DNA of 5,494 nt from an uncultured Selenomonadaceae bacterium (GTDB taxonomy: Bacteria; Bacillota; Negativicutes; Selenomonadales; Selenomonadaceae), in assembly GCA_958415865.1 (NCBI GenBank), contig CATYZV010000142.1, positions 1 to 5,494 of the forward strand, read 5' to 3'. Of the stretch, positions 1 through 5,494 are shown piece after piece. Under the pieces are notes generated by a model that made no database searches, was not told where the DNA came from, and saw only the letters and a program-made list of their open reading frames with translations. A program made the position numbers and the translations under genes. Positions within the stretch are counted from its first letter, which is position 1. The number at the start of each line of letters is the position of its first letter.

Positions 1-54
1 CAATATTTGACAAGAATTATCAAATTTAACAAATTCCTTCATTAAATAATAGCA

Positions 55-83
55 TAAAAAAGAGGCTGCACTAGGCAGCCTTT
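55..83 (-). terminator. Intrinsic terminator of the amt-glnK operon
   Basis: Read on the minus strand, the 7-bp GC-rich stem AGGCTGC/GCAGCCT (arms 75-81 and 63-69) with a 5-nt loop is followed by C and a run of six T (61-56). It lies about 50 bases after the glnK stop codon and fits a rho-independent terminator for the operon. The plus-strand side has only a TTTG run, so it should act mainly on the minus strand. Confidence 0.85.
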
Positions 84-131
84 GTATAAAGATAATTCCC
101 TGAGGAAGGCAGGAAATTACATCATGCTGTT

Positions 132-494
132 TTAATTTTCGTCATCAGTAATAGCTTTATCACCCATAGTACCGGTGCGGATGCGCATTACATTTTCCAC
201 ATTGTAGACGAAGATCTTGCCATCGCCGATATGGCCTGTCTGCAGTGCTTTGCGAGCCGTTTCCATGACTTTTTCCACGGGAACATCACAGACGATTGTT
301 TCAATCTTCACTTTAGGTACGAGATTGACTGTATACTGGCGGCCGCGATATACTTCCGTATGACCTTTCTGCAAGCCGCAGCCGTATACCTGGCTGACGG
401 TCATGCCTTCAACGCCGATAGCATTCAGAGCCGCTTTTAAATCTTCGAGCTTGCTTGCTCTGGTGATAATCTCTACTTTAGTAACTTTTCGCAT
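132..494 (-). CDS. glnK: PII nitrogen regulatory protein (GlnB/GlnK family)
   Basis: This is a 120-aa PII protein (family norm about 112). PII is a cytoplasmic homotrimer that binds ATP/ADP and 2-oxoglutarate and controls partners such as Amt. Seen in the sequence: the T-loop at about residues 40-58 (QKGHTEVYRGRQY), with Tyr54 at the position of E. coli Tyr51, the uridylylation site; Gln42 and Lys61 at the 2-oxoglutarate positions 39 and 58; the nucleotide-binding B-loop TGHIGDGKIFV at 86-96; and the C-terminal RIRTG at 104-108. The start at 494 is chosen because the conserved fold begins there (MRKVTKVE) and GGAGG lies 8 nt upstream; the reading frame stays open to 548 but without family sequence. 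It follows amt in the same direction after 105 nt, which favours the GlnK role of gating Amt. Whether Tyr54 is modified cannot be told, as no glnD is in the window. The tail after residue 108 is slightly longer than usual. Confidence 0.97.
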   Translation of the reverse strand: MRKVTKVEIITRASKLEDLKAALNAIGVEGMTVSQVYGCGLQKGHTEVYRGRQYTVNLVPKVKIETIVCDVPVEKVMETARKALQTGHIGDGKIFVYNVENVMRIRTGTMGDKAITDDEN

Positions 495-502
495 AGACGA
501 TT

Positions 503-507
503 CCTCC
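503..507 (-). promoter_or_regulatory. Ribosome binding site of glnK
   Basis: GGAGG on the minus strand, 8 nt before the ATG at 494-492. It decides the start: the further-upstream GTG at 548 has no comparable site. Confidence 0.85.
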
Positions 508-537
508 ATTTGTTCCGCTGTATAAACAGGATATCCG

Positions 538-577
538 GGCAGATGCACCTACGCTGTACAAGCCGGCACATGCTGCC
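538..577 (-). other. Intercistronic stem-loop between amt and glnK
   Basis: In the minus-strand transcript GGCAG (577-573) pairs with CTGCC (542-538). After a single bulged C, ATGTGCC (571-565) pairs with GGTGCAT (549-543) with two G-U pairs. That gives 12 bp closing a 15-nt loop. No T-tract follows, so it is not a normal terminator. Such structures can stabilise or limit processing of the upstream message, or lower the yield of the downstream gene; which of these applies here is not known. Confidence 0.45.
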
Positions 578-599
578 TGATACCGTTCATTTTAAGATA

Positions 600-1913
600 T
601 TATAAAGTGGACTGATTGTAGCCGCGTTCGCCGTGTTCCACAACGTCGATACCGGATACTTCTTCGTTTTCATCAGCACGTACAGGCATGAAGGCACTGA
701 CGATTTTGAAGAGGATGAAGGAGCCGACAATAGCGAGAGCATAAGCTACTACAATGGAGATGAGCTGTGCGATGAGTGTATCAGCACTGCCGTAGAAGAG
801 ACCGTCTGCACCGGCAGGATTTACATCCGTCGTGCACCAGAGGCCGGTTGCAATAGCACCCCAGGTACCGCCGATACCATGAACACCGAAAGCATCGAGA
901 GAATCATCATAGCCGAGTTTCTGTTTGAGAACAGCTACAGCGAAGTAGCAGACAGCACCGCCGACAAGACCGATGATTACAGCGGGCATAGGAGCTACAA
1001 AGCCTGCTGCCGGAGTGATTGCTACAAGGCCTGCAACGCAGCCGGAAGCAGCACCGAGTATGGTAGGTTTGCCATGATGGAGCCATTCAACTACTACCCA
1101 AGAAACAGTTGCCATAGCAGCAGCAGCCTGAGTTGTTACGAAAGCGTTGGCGGCCAGAGCATTAGCACCGAGTGCCGAGCCTGCGTTGAAACCGAACCAG
1201 CCGAACCACAGAAGAGTTGCACCGAGAACTACCATCGGCAGATTGTGCGGAATCATGGGAATCTTGCCATAGCCGCGTCTTTTGCCGAGAAGAATACAAA
1301 TCGTGAGACCGGATACACCGGAGAGAATGTGAATTACAAGGCCGCCGGCAAAGTCGAGTGCGCCGAGCTTAGCAAGGAAGCCGCCGCCCCAAACCCAGTG
1401 TGCCATCGGGTTGTAAATGAAAATTGCCCAGAGGAGAATGAATACACAGAATGCGCCGAATTTCATGCGTTCTGCAAATGCACCGGTGATAAGTGCCGGA
1501 GTGATTACAGCGAACATGCACTGGAAGGCAACGAATGCGAGTTCAGGAATAGTACCGTTGCTCATGATCTGCATGCCTACACCGGCAAGGCCGACTTTGT
1601 CGAGACTGCCGATGAAACCGCCGATATCATCGCCGAAAGTCATTGCATAACCGAGGATAACCCATTCTACAGATATCATTGCCACGATGAAGAAACTGTG
1701 CATTATCGTGCCGAGTACGTTCTTGCTTCTTACCATGCCGCCATAGAAGAAACCAAGACCCGGAGTCATGATGAATACCAGTGCTGCACTGATAAGCACC
1801 CATGCAGTATCGCCGGTATCAAGCGTCGGAGCTTCATCAGCTGCAAATGCTACGGAGGCGGTCATCGCCAGGCACATTGCAGTCATCGCTAGAATAGAAC
1901 CTAGTTTTCTCAT
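600..1913 (-). CDS. amt: Ammonium transporter Amt (AmtB/NrgA type)
   Basis: This 437-aa integral membrane protein moves ammonium into the cell, and Amt proteins work as trimers. Residues 1-24 look like a cleaved signal peptide (MRK, hydrophobic stretch, then AFA/AD), as in E. coli AmtB, followed by about 11 membrane segments. Pore residues match E. coli AmtB: Phe134 (F107) and Phe242 (F215) of the outer gate; Trp175 (W148) and Ser246 (S219) of the ammonium site; Asp187 (D160); and the twin pore histidines His195 (H168) and His345 (H318). The cytoplasmic tail keeps the GIDVVEHGERGY motif (421-432) needed for PII control. The start at 1913 is chosen because the signal peptide begins there and AAAGGG lies 8 nt upstream. 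The frame is open for 62 more codons (to a TTG at 2099), but that stretch is the leader RNA and has no family sequence. It is first gene of an operon with glnK, in the same order as nrgAB of Bacillus. Control probably includes the attenuator-like leader. Confidence 0.97.
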   Translation of the reverse strand: MRKLGSILAMTAMCLAMTASVAFAADEAPTLDTGDTAWVLISAALVFIMTPGLGFFYGGMVRSKNVLGTIMHSFFIVAMISVEWVILGYAMTFGDDIGGFIGSLDKVGLAGVGMQIMSNGTIPELAFVAFQCMFAVITPALITGAFAERMKFGAFCVFILLWAIFIYNPMAHWVWGGGFLAKLGALDFAGGLVIHILSGVSGLTICILLGKRRGYGKIPMIPHNLPMVVLGATLLWFGWFGFNAGSALGANALAANAFVTTQAAAAMATVSWVVVEWLHHGKPTILGAASGCVAGLVAITPAAGFVAPMPAVIIGLVGGAVCYFAVAVLKQKLGYDDSLDAFGVHGIGGTWGAIATGLWCTTDVNPAGADGLFYGSADTLIAQLISIVVAYALAIVGSFILFKIVSAFMPVRADENEEVSGIDVVEHGERGYNQSTL

Positions 1914-1921
1914 AAAATACA

Positions 1922-1927
1922 CCCTTT
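1922..1927 (-). promoter_or_regulatory. Ribosome binding site of amt
   Basis: AAAGGG on the minus strand, 8 nt before the ATG at 1913-1911. It supports the 437-aa form over the open extension upstream. The site lies only 6 nt after a leader segment (1947-1934) that can pair with the front half of the leader. Confidence 0.7.
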
Positions 1928-1933
1928 CTTCTG

Positions 1934-1947
1934 GCAGGACAAGCGTC
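1934..1947 (-). other. Leader segment able to pair with the attenuator's 5' arm
   Basis: All 14 bases of this segment (minus strand GACGCTTGTCCTGC) can pair with the stretch 2044-2024: GCAGGA pairs with TCCTGC, CAAG with CTTG and CGTC with GACG, with a 5-nt and a 2-nt bulge on the upstream side only. It repeats the GACGC that ends the terminator's 3' arm, so it could displace that arm. It emerges only after the terminator T-run, so it would act on read-through transcripts. The function is inference. Confidence 0.35.
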
Positions 1948-1959
1948 GTTTTGATAAAT

Positions 1960-2028
1960 AAAAAAAGCGTCTTGTTAAAACATATACTGTACGATTGCTC
2001 GTATCTTGTATATCCTTTAACAAGACGC
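1960..2028 (-). terminator. Conditional terminator (attenuator) in the amt leader
   Basis: On the minus strand GCGTCTTGTTAAA (2028-2016) and TTTAACAAGACGC (1979-1967) form a perfect 13-bp stem, directly followed by seven T (1966-1960). Between the arms a further hairpin stacks: ATATAC/GTATAT (6 bp), then TACGA-GCAA-TCGTA with a GNRA-type tetraloop. A full intrinsic terminator that lies after the promoter and about 45 nt before the amt start codon implies that most transcripts stop here unless antitermination occurs. The plus strand has no T-tract after the stem, so it is directional and not an end for another gene. Confidence 0.8.
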
Positions 2029-2073
2029 CCTTGTCTTATCCTGCATTCAATGAATTCAATTATGATTTCATCA
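2019..2073 (-). promoter_or_regulatory. Tandem hexaloop hairpins, possible ANTAR antiterminator target
   Basis: On the minus strand two hairpins lie in tandem. The first (2073-2048) has core TGAAATC, hexaloop ATAATT and GAATTCA, with one A-A mismatch, extendable by three weak pairs. The second (2040-2019) is GATAAGAC, hexaloop AAGGGC, GTCTTGTT, 8 bp with two G-U pairs. The second uses the same bases as the 5' arm of the terminator, so the two folds exclude each other. ANTAR-domain regulators are known to bind paired hairpins with six-base loops bearing A at position 1 and G at position 4, and to prevent termination of nitrogen and ethanolamine genes. The second loop fits (A1, G4); the first has A1 but A at position 4. 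The fold is plausible; the regulator is inferred and is not encoded here. Confidence 0.45.
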
Positions 2074-2116
2074 TTCGGATCGAAACTAACTAAGTTCAAC
2101 CCTGTTGATGGTTTAT

Positions 2117-2145
2117 ATTATATGACCGGACATACCATTTGTCAA
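2117..2145 (-). promoter_or_regulatory. Consensus housekeeping promoter of the amt-glnK operon
   Basis: On the minus strand a perfect -35 TTGACA (2145-2140) and a perfect -10 TATAAT (2122-2117) are separated by exactly 17 nt. The start of transcription is expected near 2110, giving a leader of about 197 nt before amt. A promoter this strong needs no activator, which fits control after initiation by the leader terminator. Confidence 0.9.
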
Positions 2146-2254
2146 TCATATTTGCGTAAAAAATTTCAAATCAGACGGTAAAAAAGTGTTCAAAGCCTGC
2201 CATTACAGCATTTATTTAGGGTAAAATTTTATTTTGAGGCTGTATTATACTCTA

Positions 2255-2290
2255 CATGTTAACAGCTATGTACTTTTATCCATTAACATG
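2255..2290. repeat. 8-bp inverted repeat in the amt-putP divergent spacer
   Basis: CATGTTAA (2255-2262) and its exact reverse complement TTAACATG (2283-2290) are separated by 20 nt; the left copy also sits in the 8-bp palindrome TGTTAACA (2257-2264). It flanks the -35 position of the putP promoter candidate, so it could be a paired operator, but it could also be chance in AT-rich DNA. Apart from this repeat, the putP promoter candidate and the putP ribosome site, I see nothing definite in 2146-2348. Confidence 0.35.
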
Positions 2291-2297
2291 ATACAAT
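2269..2297 (+). promoter_or_regulatory. Weak promoter candidate for putP
   Basis: A good -10 TACAAT (2292-2297) has a poor -35 TGTACT (2269-2274) at 17-nt spacing. Start of transcription would be near 2304, about 45 nt before putP. The poor -35 box would suit an activated promoter. Other AT-rich hexamers nearby (for example TATACT at 2246-2251) are possible. Confidence 0.3.
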
Positions 2298-2335
2298 AAA
2301 GTTCATACTTTTCCATCTATCTATTTATATCAATT

Positions 2336-2342
2336 GAGGAGG
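2336..2342 (+). promoter_or_regulatory. Ribosome binding site of putP
   Basis: GAGGAGG lies 6 nt before the ATG at 2349. It fixes the start there: the in-frame TTG at 2334 overlaps this site and cannot be the true start. Confidence 0.93.
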
Positions 2343-2348
2343 AATTTC

Positions 2349-3854
2349 ATGACATCTGATATTTCAATAATCGTTGCCTTTTTATTGTACTTATTATTCA
2401 TGATGGCAATCGGCGTTTATTTCTATTACCGCACACACAATATGTCTGACTACATACTCGGCGGGCGCAAGCTAGGTGCTTGGGTAACTTCGATGAGTGC
2501 GGAGGCTTCAGACATGAGCGGCTGGATGCTGATGGGCCTGCCCGGCTTTGCTTACCTTGCAGGGCTAAACGCCGGCTGGATAGCCGTAGGACTTGCGCTC
2601 GGTACATTTGCCAACTGGCAGTTTGTTGCCCGCCGCCTCAGAAAGTACACAGAGCTGGCCAACAATTCACTGACTCTGCCGGACTTTCTGCAAAACCGCT
2701 TTCACGATCAAAGCCCTACCATACGCATTGTAATGGCAATCTTCATCCTGATATTCTTCATAATCTACACTTCATCGGGCTTCGTAGCCGGGGGCAAGCT
2801 GTTCAACACCATCTTCGGCATACCGTACGCTTACGCGCTGTGCCTCGGTGCATTTGTAATCGTCTTTTACACCTTCGTCGGCGGCTTTCTTGCCGTATGC
2901 TGGACAGACTTTATCCAAGGTGTGATGATGTTCTTTGCCATACTCATAGTGCCTATTGCCGCAGCCTTTTCGCTCGGCGGCTTCACCGAAACCTTCACTG
3001 CTATCGACATACTGCATCCGGATTTCTTCAATCCTCTTACCAAGCCGGACGGCAGCTTTATGGGCGCGTTGGAATTCATTTCCCTGCTCGCCTGGGGCTT
3101 GGGCTACTTTGGACAGCCGCACATACTCGTCCGCTTCATGGCCATTCACTCATCCTCTGAATTGAAAAAAGCTACCCGCATCGCTATGACTTGGGTAGTG
3201 ATTTCTCTTAGTGCTGCCGTATTCGTCGGCATGGTCGGCTGCGTCTATCTCACCACACCGCTCACCGGCACACATTCTGAAACAGTATTTCTCGTGATGA
3301 CAGACCAGCTGTTCAGCCCGTTTTGGGCAGGCATAGTGCTGTCAGCAGTACTCGCCGCTATCATGAGCACAGCATCAGCCCAGCTGCTCGTCGGTGCTTC
3401 AGCTGTAGCACAGGACCTCTACCGCCAGTTCATTCATAAGGATGTAAAACCCGGTGAACTCGTCATGGTTACGCGCTTATCTGTAATCGGCATCGCTTTA
3501 ATAGCCATCGCCTTGGGGCTTGACCCGGACAACTCAATCTTGAACATCGTAGCTTATGCCTGGGCAGGATTCGGTGCGGCCTTCGGACCGGCACTGCTGT
3601 TCTCCCTGTTCTGGCGGCGCGCCACTCGCAATGGCATCCTCGCCGGCATGATAACAGGCGGCATCACCGTTCTCATATGGAAACAGATAACAACTCTTGC
3701 CATCGCGGATGTATATCCCATTCTCAAACTATATGAAATCGTCCCCGGCTTTCTGCTCGCTTCACTTGCTATCATCCTCGTCAGCAAGCTCGACAAAGAA
3801 CCTGCTAAAGAAATCACCGATGTATTCGATTCCGTAAAACACAGCGATATCTAA
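2349..3854 (+). CDS. putP: Sodium/proline symporter PutP (SSS family)
   Basis: This 501-aa membrane protein (E. coli PutP has 502) takes up L-proline with sodium and should have 13 membrane segments of the LeuT fold. Alignment from memory to E. coli PutP is nearly gap-free at the N-terminal end. Arg40, Asp55 (sodium site) and Ser57 sit at the same numbers within ILGGRKLG and SAEASDMSGWMLMGLPG (50-66). Tyr140, the WGLGYFGQPHILVRFMA block (249-265), Ser340-Thr341 of the second sodium site, and YAWAGFGAAFGP (403-414) are also present. The long run of identity to PutP rather than to PanF or SglT members makes proline the best guess, though substrate cannot be proved from sequence. No proline catabolic gene (putA) lies beside it, so the proline may serve for osmoprotection, protein synthesis or fermentation. 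It is transcribed alone, away from amt, and ends at a strong terminator. Confidence 0.93.
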   Translation: MTSDISIIVAFLLYLLFMMAIGVYFYYRTHNMSDYILGGRKLGAWVTSMSAEASDMSGWMLMGLPGFAYLAGLNAGWIAVGLALGTFANWQFVARRLRKYTELANNSLTLPDFLQNRFHDQSPTIRIVMAIFILIFFIIYTSSGFVAGGKLFNTIFGIPYAYALCLGAFVIVFYTFVGGFLAVCWTDFIQGVMMFFAILIVPIAAAFSLGGFTETFTAIDILHPDFFNPLTKPDGSFMGALEFISLLAWGLGYFGQPHILVRFMAIHSSSELKKATRIAMTWVVISLSAAVFVGMVGCVYLTTPLTGTHSETVFLVMTDQLFSPFWAGIVLSAVLAAIMSTASAQLLVGASAVAQDLYRQFIHKDVKPGELVMVTRLSVIGIALIAIALGLDPDNSILNIVAYAWAGFGAAFGPALLFSLFWRRATRNGILAGMITGGITVLIWKQITTLAIADVYPILKLYEIVPGFLLASLAIILVSKLDKEPAKEITDVFDSVKHSDI

Positions 3855-3870
3855 ACTCAAATCCAAAATA

Positions 3871-3916
3871 AAAAGCTGTGCTGAATTTTCTTTTAGAGAT
3901 TCAGCACAGCTTTTTT
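3871..3916. terminator. Bidirectional terminator between putP and the aldehyde dehydrogenase gene
   Basis: A perfect 16-bp stem (3871-3886 with 3899-3914, core AGCTGTGCTGAAT) encloses a 12-nt loop. On the plus strand it ends in TTTTTT (3911-3916) for putP. On the minus strand the stem ends in TTTT and continues TATTTTGG, for the dehydrogenase gene. It lies 16 nt after the putP stop and about 20 nt after the other stop, so the convergent genes share it. Confidence 0.93.
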
Positions 3917-3934
3917 GTCTATCAAAAATACTGT

Positions 3935-5422
3935 TTAATACAGGCCGCTAGGACCGTCTTTTAAGTCAATCAAAATATTCTTCGTCTGAGAGTAGCTCTT
4001 TAAGATCATCTTGTGCGTTTCACGTCCGATACCGGATTTCTTATAGCCGCCGAACGGAGAGCCGGCAGGGATATTGTTGTAGTCATTGACCCACATTCTG
4101 CCCGTTTCCACTGCACGTGCTACGCGGATAGCTCTATTGATATCCTTAGTCCAGACTGCACCGCCGAGACCGTATTCGCTTTGGTTGGCAAGGCGGATGA
4201 CTTCACCTTCATCATGGAATTTGATAAAGCATGCTACCGGGCCGAAAATTTCTTCCTGTGCTACGCGCATATCATTATGCACATTGCCGATGATCGTCGG
4301 CTGCACATACGCGCCGTCTTTGAGCTTTCCAGCATCAACTTTATGGCCGCCCGTGATGATCTGAGCGCCTTCCTTTTGAGCAATATCGACATAAGAAAGA
4401 ATTTTTTCCTGCTGCTTCTTGTTGATCTGGCTGCCCATAACGGTGTCAGCTTCCCACGGAAGTCCCAATTTAATCGCTTCAAATTTTGCCTTGACCGCTG
4501 CTGTGAATTTATCGTAAATCGTATCCTGAATGAATACGCGCGAGCCGGCGCAGCAGACCTGTCCCTGATTGAACAGGATACCCTTGCAGACACCTTCGAG
4601 AGCTTTTTCCCAAGGCATATCGTCAAAGAAGATGTTAGCTGATTTGCCGCCCAGTTCCAGCGTTGCCGGAATCAGCTTATCGGCAGCTGCTTTTGCTACA
4701 TCGTAGCCGACAGCCGTAGAACCGGTGAAAGCAAGCTTCCTGATATCAGGATGCTGCAAAATGTAATTGCCGGTCGTCGAACCTCTGCCGGTGAGCAGAT
4801 TGAACACGCCTGCCGGCAGCACATCCTGAATCAGTTTTGCCAGTTCCAATACGCTCAAAGAGGTTTCACTGGAAGGCTTGAAGATGATGCAGTTGCCCGC
4901 AGCCAAAGCCGGAGCCAATTTCCATGCTGCCATCAGGAACGGGAAATTCCACGGCACAATCTGAGCCACTACGCCGAGCGGTTCACTCACGATGATGTTC
5001 AGCGTATTATTGTCGAGGAAACTTGCTTCGCCTTCTTCCGCGCGGATTACTCCGGCAAAATAGCGGAAATGATCCGAGGCAAACGGAATATCTACGTTGA
5101 GTGTTTCGCGTATCGGCTTGCCGTTGTCAATACTTTCAATATAAGCCAGCCGTTCTTTGTTGGCATCGATTATATCTGCTATCTTGAGCAGAATTTCCGA
5201 ACGCTGAGCCGGTGTCGTCAGTTTCCAGCTGTCAAACGCCTTCCATGCTGCCTTCACAGCATCATCGACATCTTTTTTCGAGGCATTGGCCACTTTCGTC
5301 AGATGTTCACCTGTTGCCGGGCAGTAAACGTCAAAGGTACTGCCGTCTTCAGCATCTTTCCATTTGCCGTCAGCAAAAAATTTATAGCTGTCAGGAATAT
5401 TGTACTGTTCTTTTAAGCTCAT
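3935..5422 (-). CDS. NAD(P)-dependent aldehyde dehydrogenase, AldB/ExaC-like
   Basis: This complete 495-aa cytoplasmic enzyme of the ALDH superfamily oxidises an aldehyde to its acid. Seen: Asn159 in PWNFP (oxyanion hole), Lys182 in FKPSSE (coenzyme), FTGSTAVG (232-239, Rossmann turn), the general base Glu256 in LELGGK, the nucleophile Cys290 in FNQGQVCCAGSR, and Glu391 in EEIFGP. The segments DNGKPIRET, DHFRYFAGVIRAEEG, FGGYKKSGIGRETHKM and the GLY end resemble E. coli AldB and ExaC-type acetaldehyde dehydrogenases, so acetaldehyde or another short aldehyde is likely; betaine aldehyde is possible. The position of ALDH2 Glu195, which favours NAD, is Ser185 here, so NADP use is possible. The start at 5422 has AAGGAGG 7 nt upstream. 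The gene stands alone, convergent to putP. It does not look like the P5C dehydrogenase of proline breakdown. Confidence 0.95.
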   Translation of the reverse strand: MSLKEQYNIPDSYKFFADGKWKDAEDGSTFDVYCPATGEHLTKVANASKKDVDDAVKAAWKAFDSWKLTTPAQRSEILLKIADIIDANKERLAYIESIDNGKPIRETLNVDIPFASDHFRYFAGVIRAEEGEASFLDNNTLNIIVSEPLGVVAQIVPWNFPFLMAAWKLAPALAAGNCIIFKPSSETSLSVLELAKLIQDVLPAGVFNLLTGRGSTTGNYILQHPDIRKLAFTGSTAVGYDVAKAAADKLIPATLELGGKSANIFFDDMPWEKALEGVCKGILFNQGQVCCAGSRVFIQDTIYDKFTAAVKAKFEAIKLGLPWEADTVMGSQINKKQQEKILSYVDIAQKEGAQIITGGHKVDAGKLKDGAYVQPTIIGNVHNDMRVAQEEIFGPVACFIKFHDEGEVIRLANQSEYGLGGAVWTKDINRAIRVARAVETGRMWVNDYNNIPAGSPFGGYKKSGIGRETHKMILKSYSQTKNILIDLKDGPSGLY

Positions 5423-5429
5423 CAGAAAA

Positions 5430-5436
5430 CCTCCTT
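5430..5436 (-). promoter_or_regulatory. Ribosome binding site of the aldehyde dehydrogenase gene
   Basis: AAGGAGG on the minus strand, 7 nt before the ATG at 5422-5420; a near-ideal site that fixes the start. Confidence 0.92.
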
Positions 5437-5442
5437 ATCGGT

Positions 5443-5470
5443 TCTATATCTAAAAATGAATAAGATTCAA
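5443..5470 (-). promoter_or_regulatory. Tentative promoter of the aldehyde dehydrogenase gene
   Basis: On the minus strand TTGAAT (5470-5465) and TATAGA (5448-5443) are spaced by 16 nt. Transcription would start near 5436, at the edge of the ribosome site, leaving a leader of only about 14 nt. That is tight, so the real promoter may lie beyond the window end. Confidence 0.25.
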
Positions 5471-5494
5471 GAATAAAATCTGTTGATAATATAT

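Noticed and set aside
5..25. Inverted repeat ATTTGA/TCAAAT at the left edge
   Set aside because: Six AT-rich pairs around a 9-nt loop with no T-tract or gene beside it; easily explained by chance.
495..548. An 18-codon N-terminal extension of PII from a GTG at 548
   Set aside because: PII proteins begin at the MRKVTK position, where a good ribosome site is placed; the extension covers that site and part of the spacer hairpin.
633..1892. A 419-codon open frame on the plus strand opposite amt
   Set aside because: It is antisense to a gene with every Amt hallmark, has no ribosome site, and its translation is rich in Cys, His and charged residues with no recognisable domain. It is a shadow of biased codon use in amt.
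2062..2079. A tiny leader peptide in the amt leader (ATG ATG AAA TCA TAA on the minus strand)
   Set aside because: It has no ribosome site and no regulatory codon run, so ribosome-stalling attenuation is not supported.
1914..2099. A 62-codon N-terminal extension of Amt from a TTG at 2099
   Set aside because: The extension has no family sequence, would put a hydrophilic stretch before a clear signal peptide, and its DNA is the terminator-containing leader. The ATG at 1913 has its own ribosome site.
2241..2256. A GlnR-like TGTA-N8-TACA palindrome near putP
   Set aside because: It does not match the GlnR pattern TGTNAN7TNACA in length or in its inner bases, and it lies upstream of putP and about 100 bases behind the amt -35 box.
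4013..5416. Two long plus-strand open frames (4013-4642 and 4751-5416) opposite the aldehyde dehydrogenase gene
   Set aside because: Both lack ribosome sites and recognisable domains and lie entirely inside a complete, well-conserved gene on the other strand.

Overview
The window holds four complete protein genes. In order they are a PII signal protein, an ammonium transporter (both on the minus strand), a sodium/proline symporter (plus strand) and an aldehyde dehydrogenase (minus strand). Moderate GC in the genes, AT-rich spacers, strong AGGAGG-type ribosome sites, hairpin-plus-T terminators and the gene order amt then PII (as in nrgAB/amtB-glnK of Bacillota) point to a bacterium of the Bacillota. 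The Negativicutes are a guess I cannot confirm from four genes. There are no RNA genes, insertion sequences, CRISPR arrays or phage genes in the window.

Left part (1-2145, minus strand): a nitrogen operon. Transcription should start near 2110 from a promoter that matches consensus at every base (TTGACA-17-TATAAT). It runs through an unusual ~197-nt leader, then amt (1913-600), a structured 105-nt spacer and glnK (494-132), and ends at a hairpin terminator (83-55). Amt carries ammonium across the membrane. The PII trimer senses ATP/ADP and 2-oxoglutarate and is expected to plug Amt when nitrogen is plentiful.

The amt leader is the most interesting part of the window. It contains a complete intrinsic terminator (13-bp perfect lower stem followed by seven T) before the gene. 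The 5' arm of that terminator can instead form a small hairpin with hexaloop AAGGGC. Just upstream lies a second hexaloop hairpin. Two tandem hexaloop hairpins with the second overlapping a terminator arm is the layout of RNA targets of ANTAR-domain antiterminators, which are known to control nitrogen genes. One of the two loops departs from the known loop pattern, so this is a hypothesis.

Right part: 2146-2348 is the divergent spacer, with an 8-bp inverted repeat and a weak promoter candidate for putP. PutP (2349-3854) and the aldehyde dehydrogenase (5422-3935) converge on a shared 16-bp hairpin at 3871-3914 that can terminate in both directions. The aldehyde dehydrogenase resembles the AldB/ExaC acetaldehyde dehydrogenase group and is probably unrelated in function to putP.
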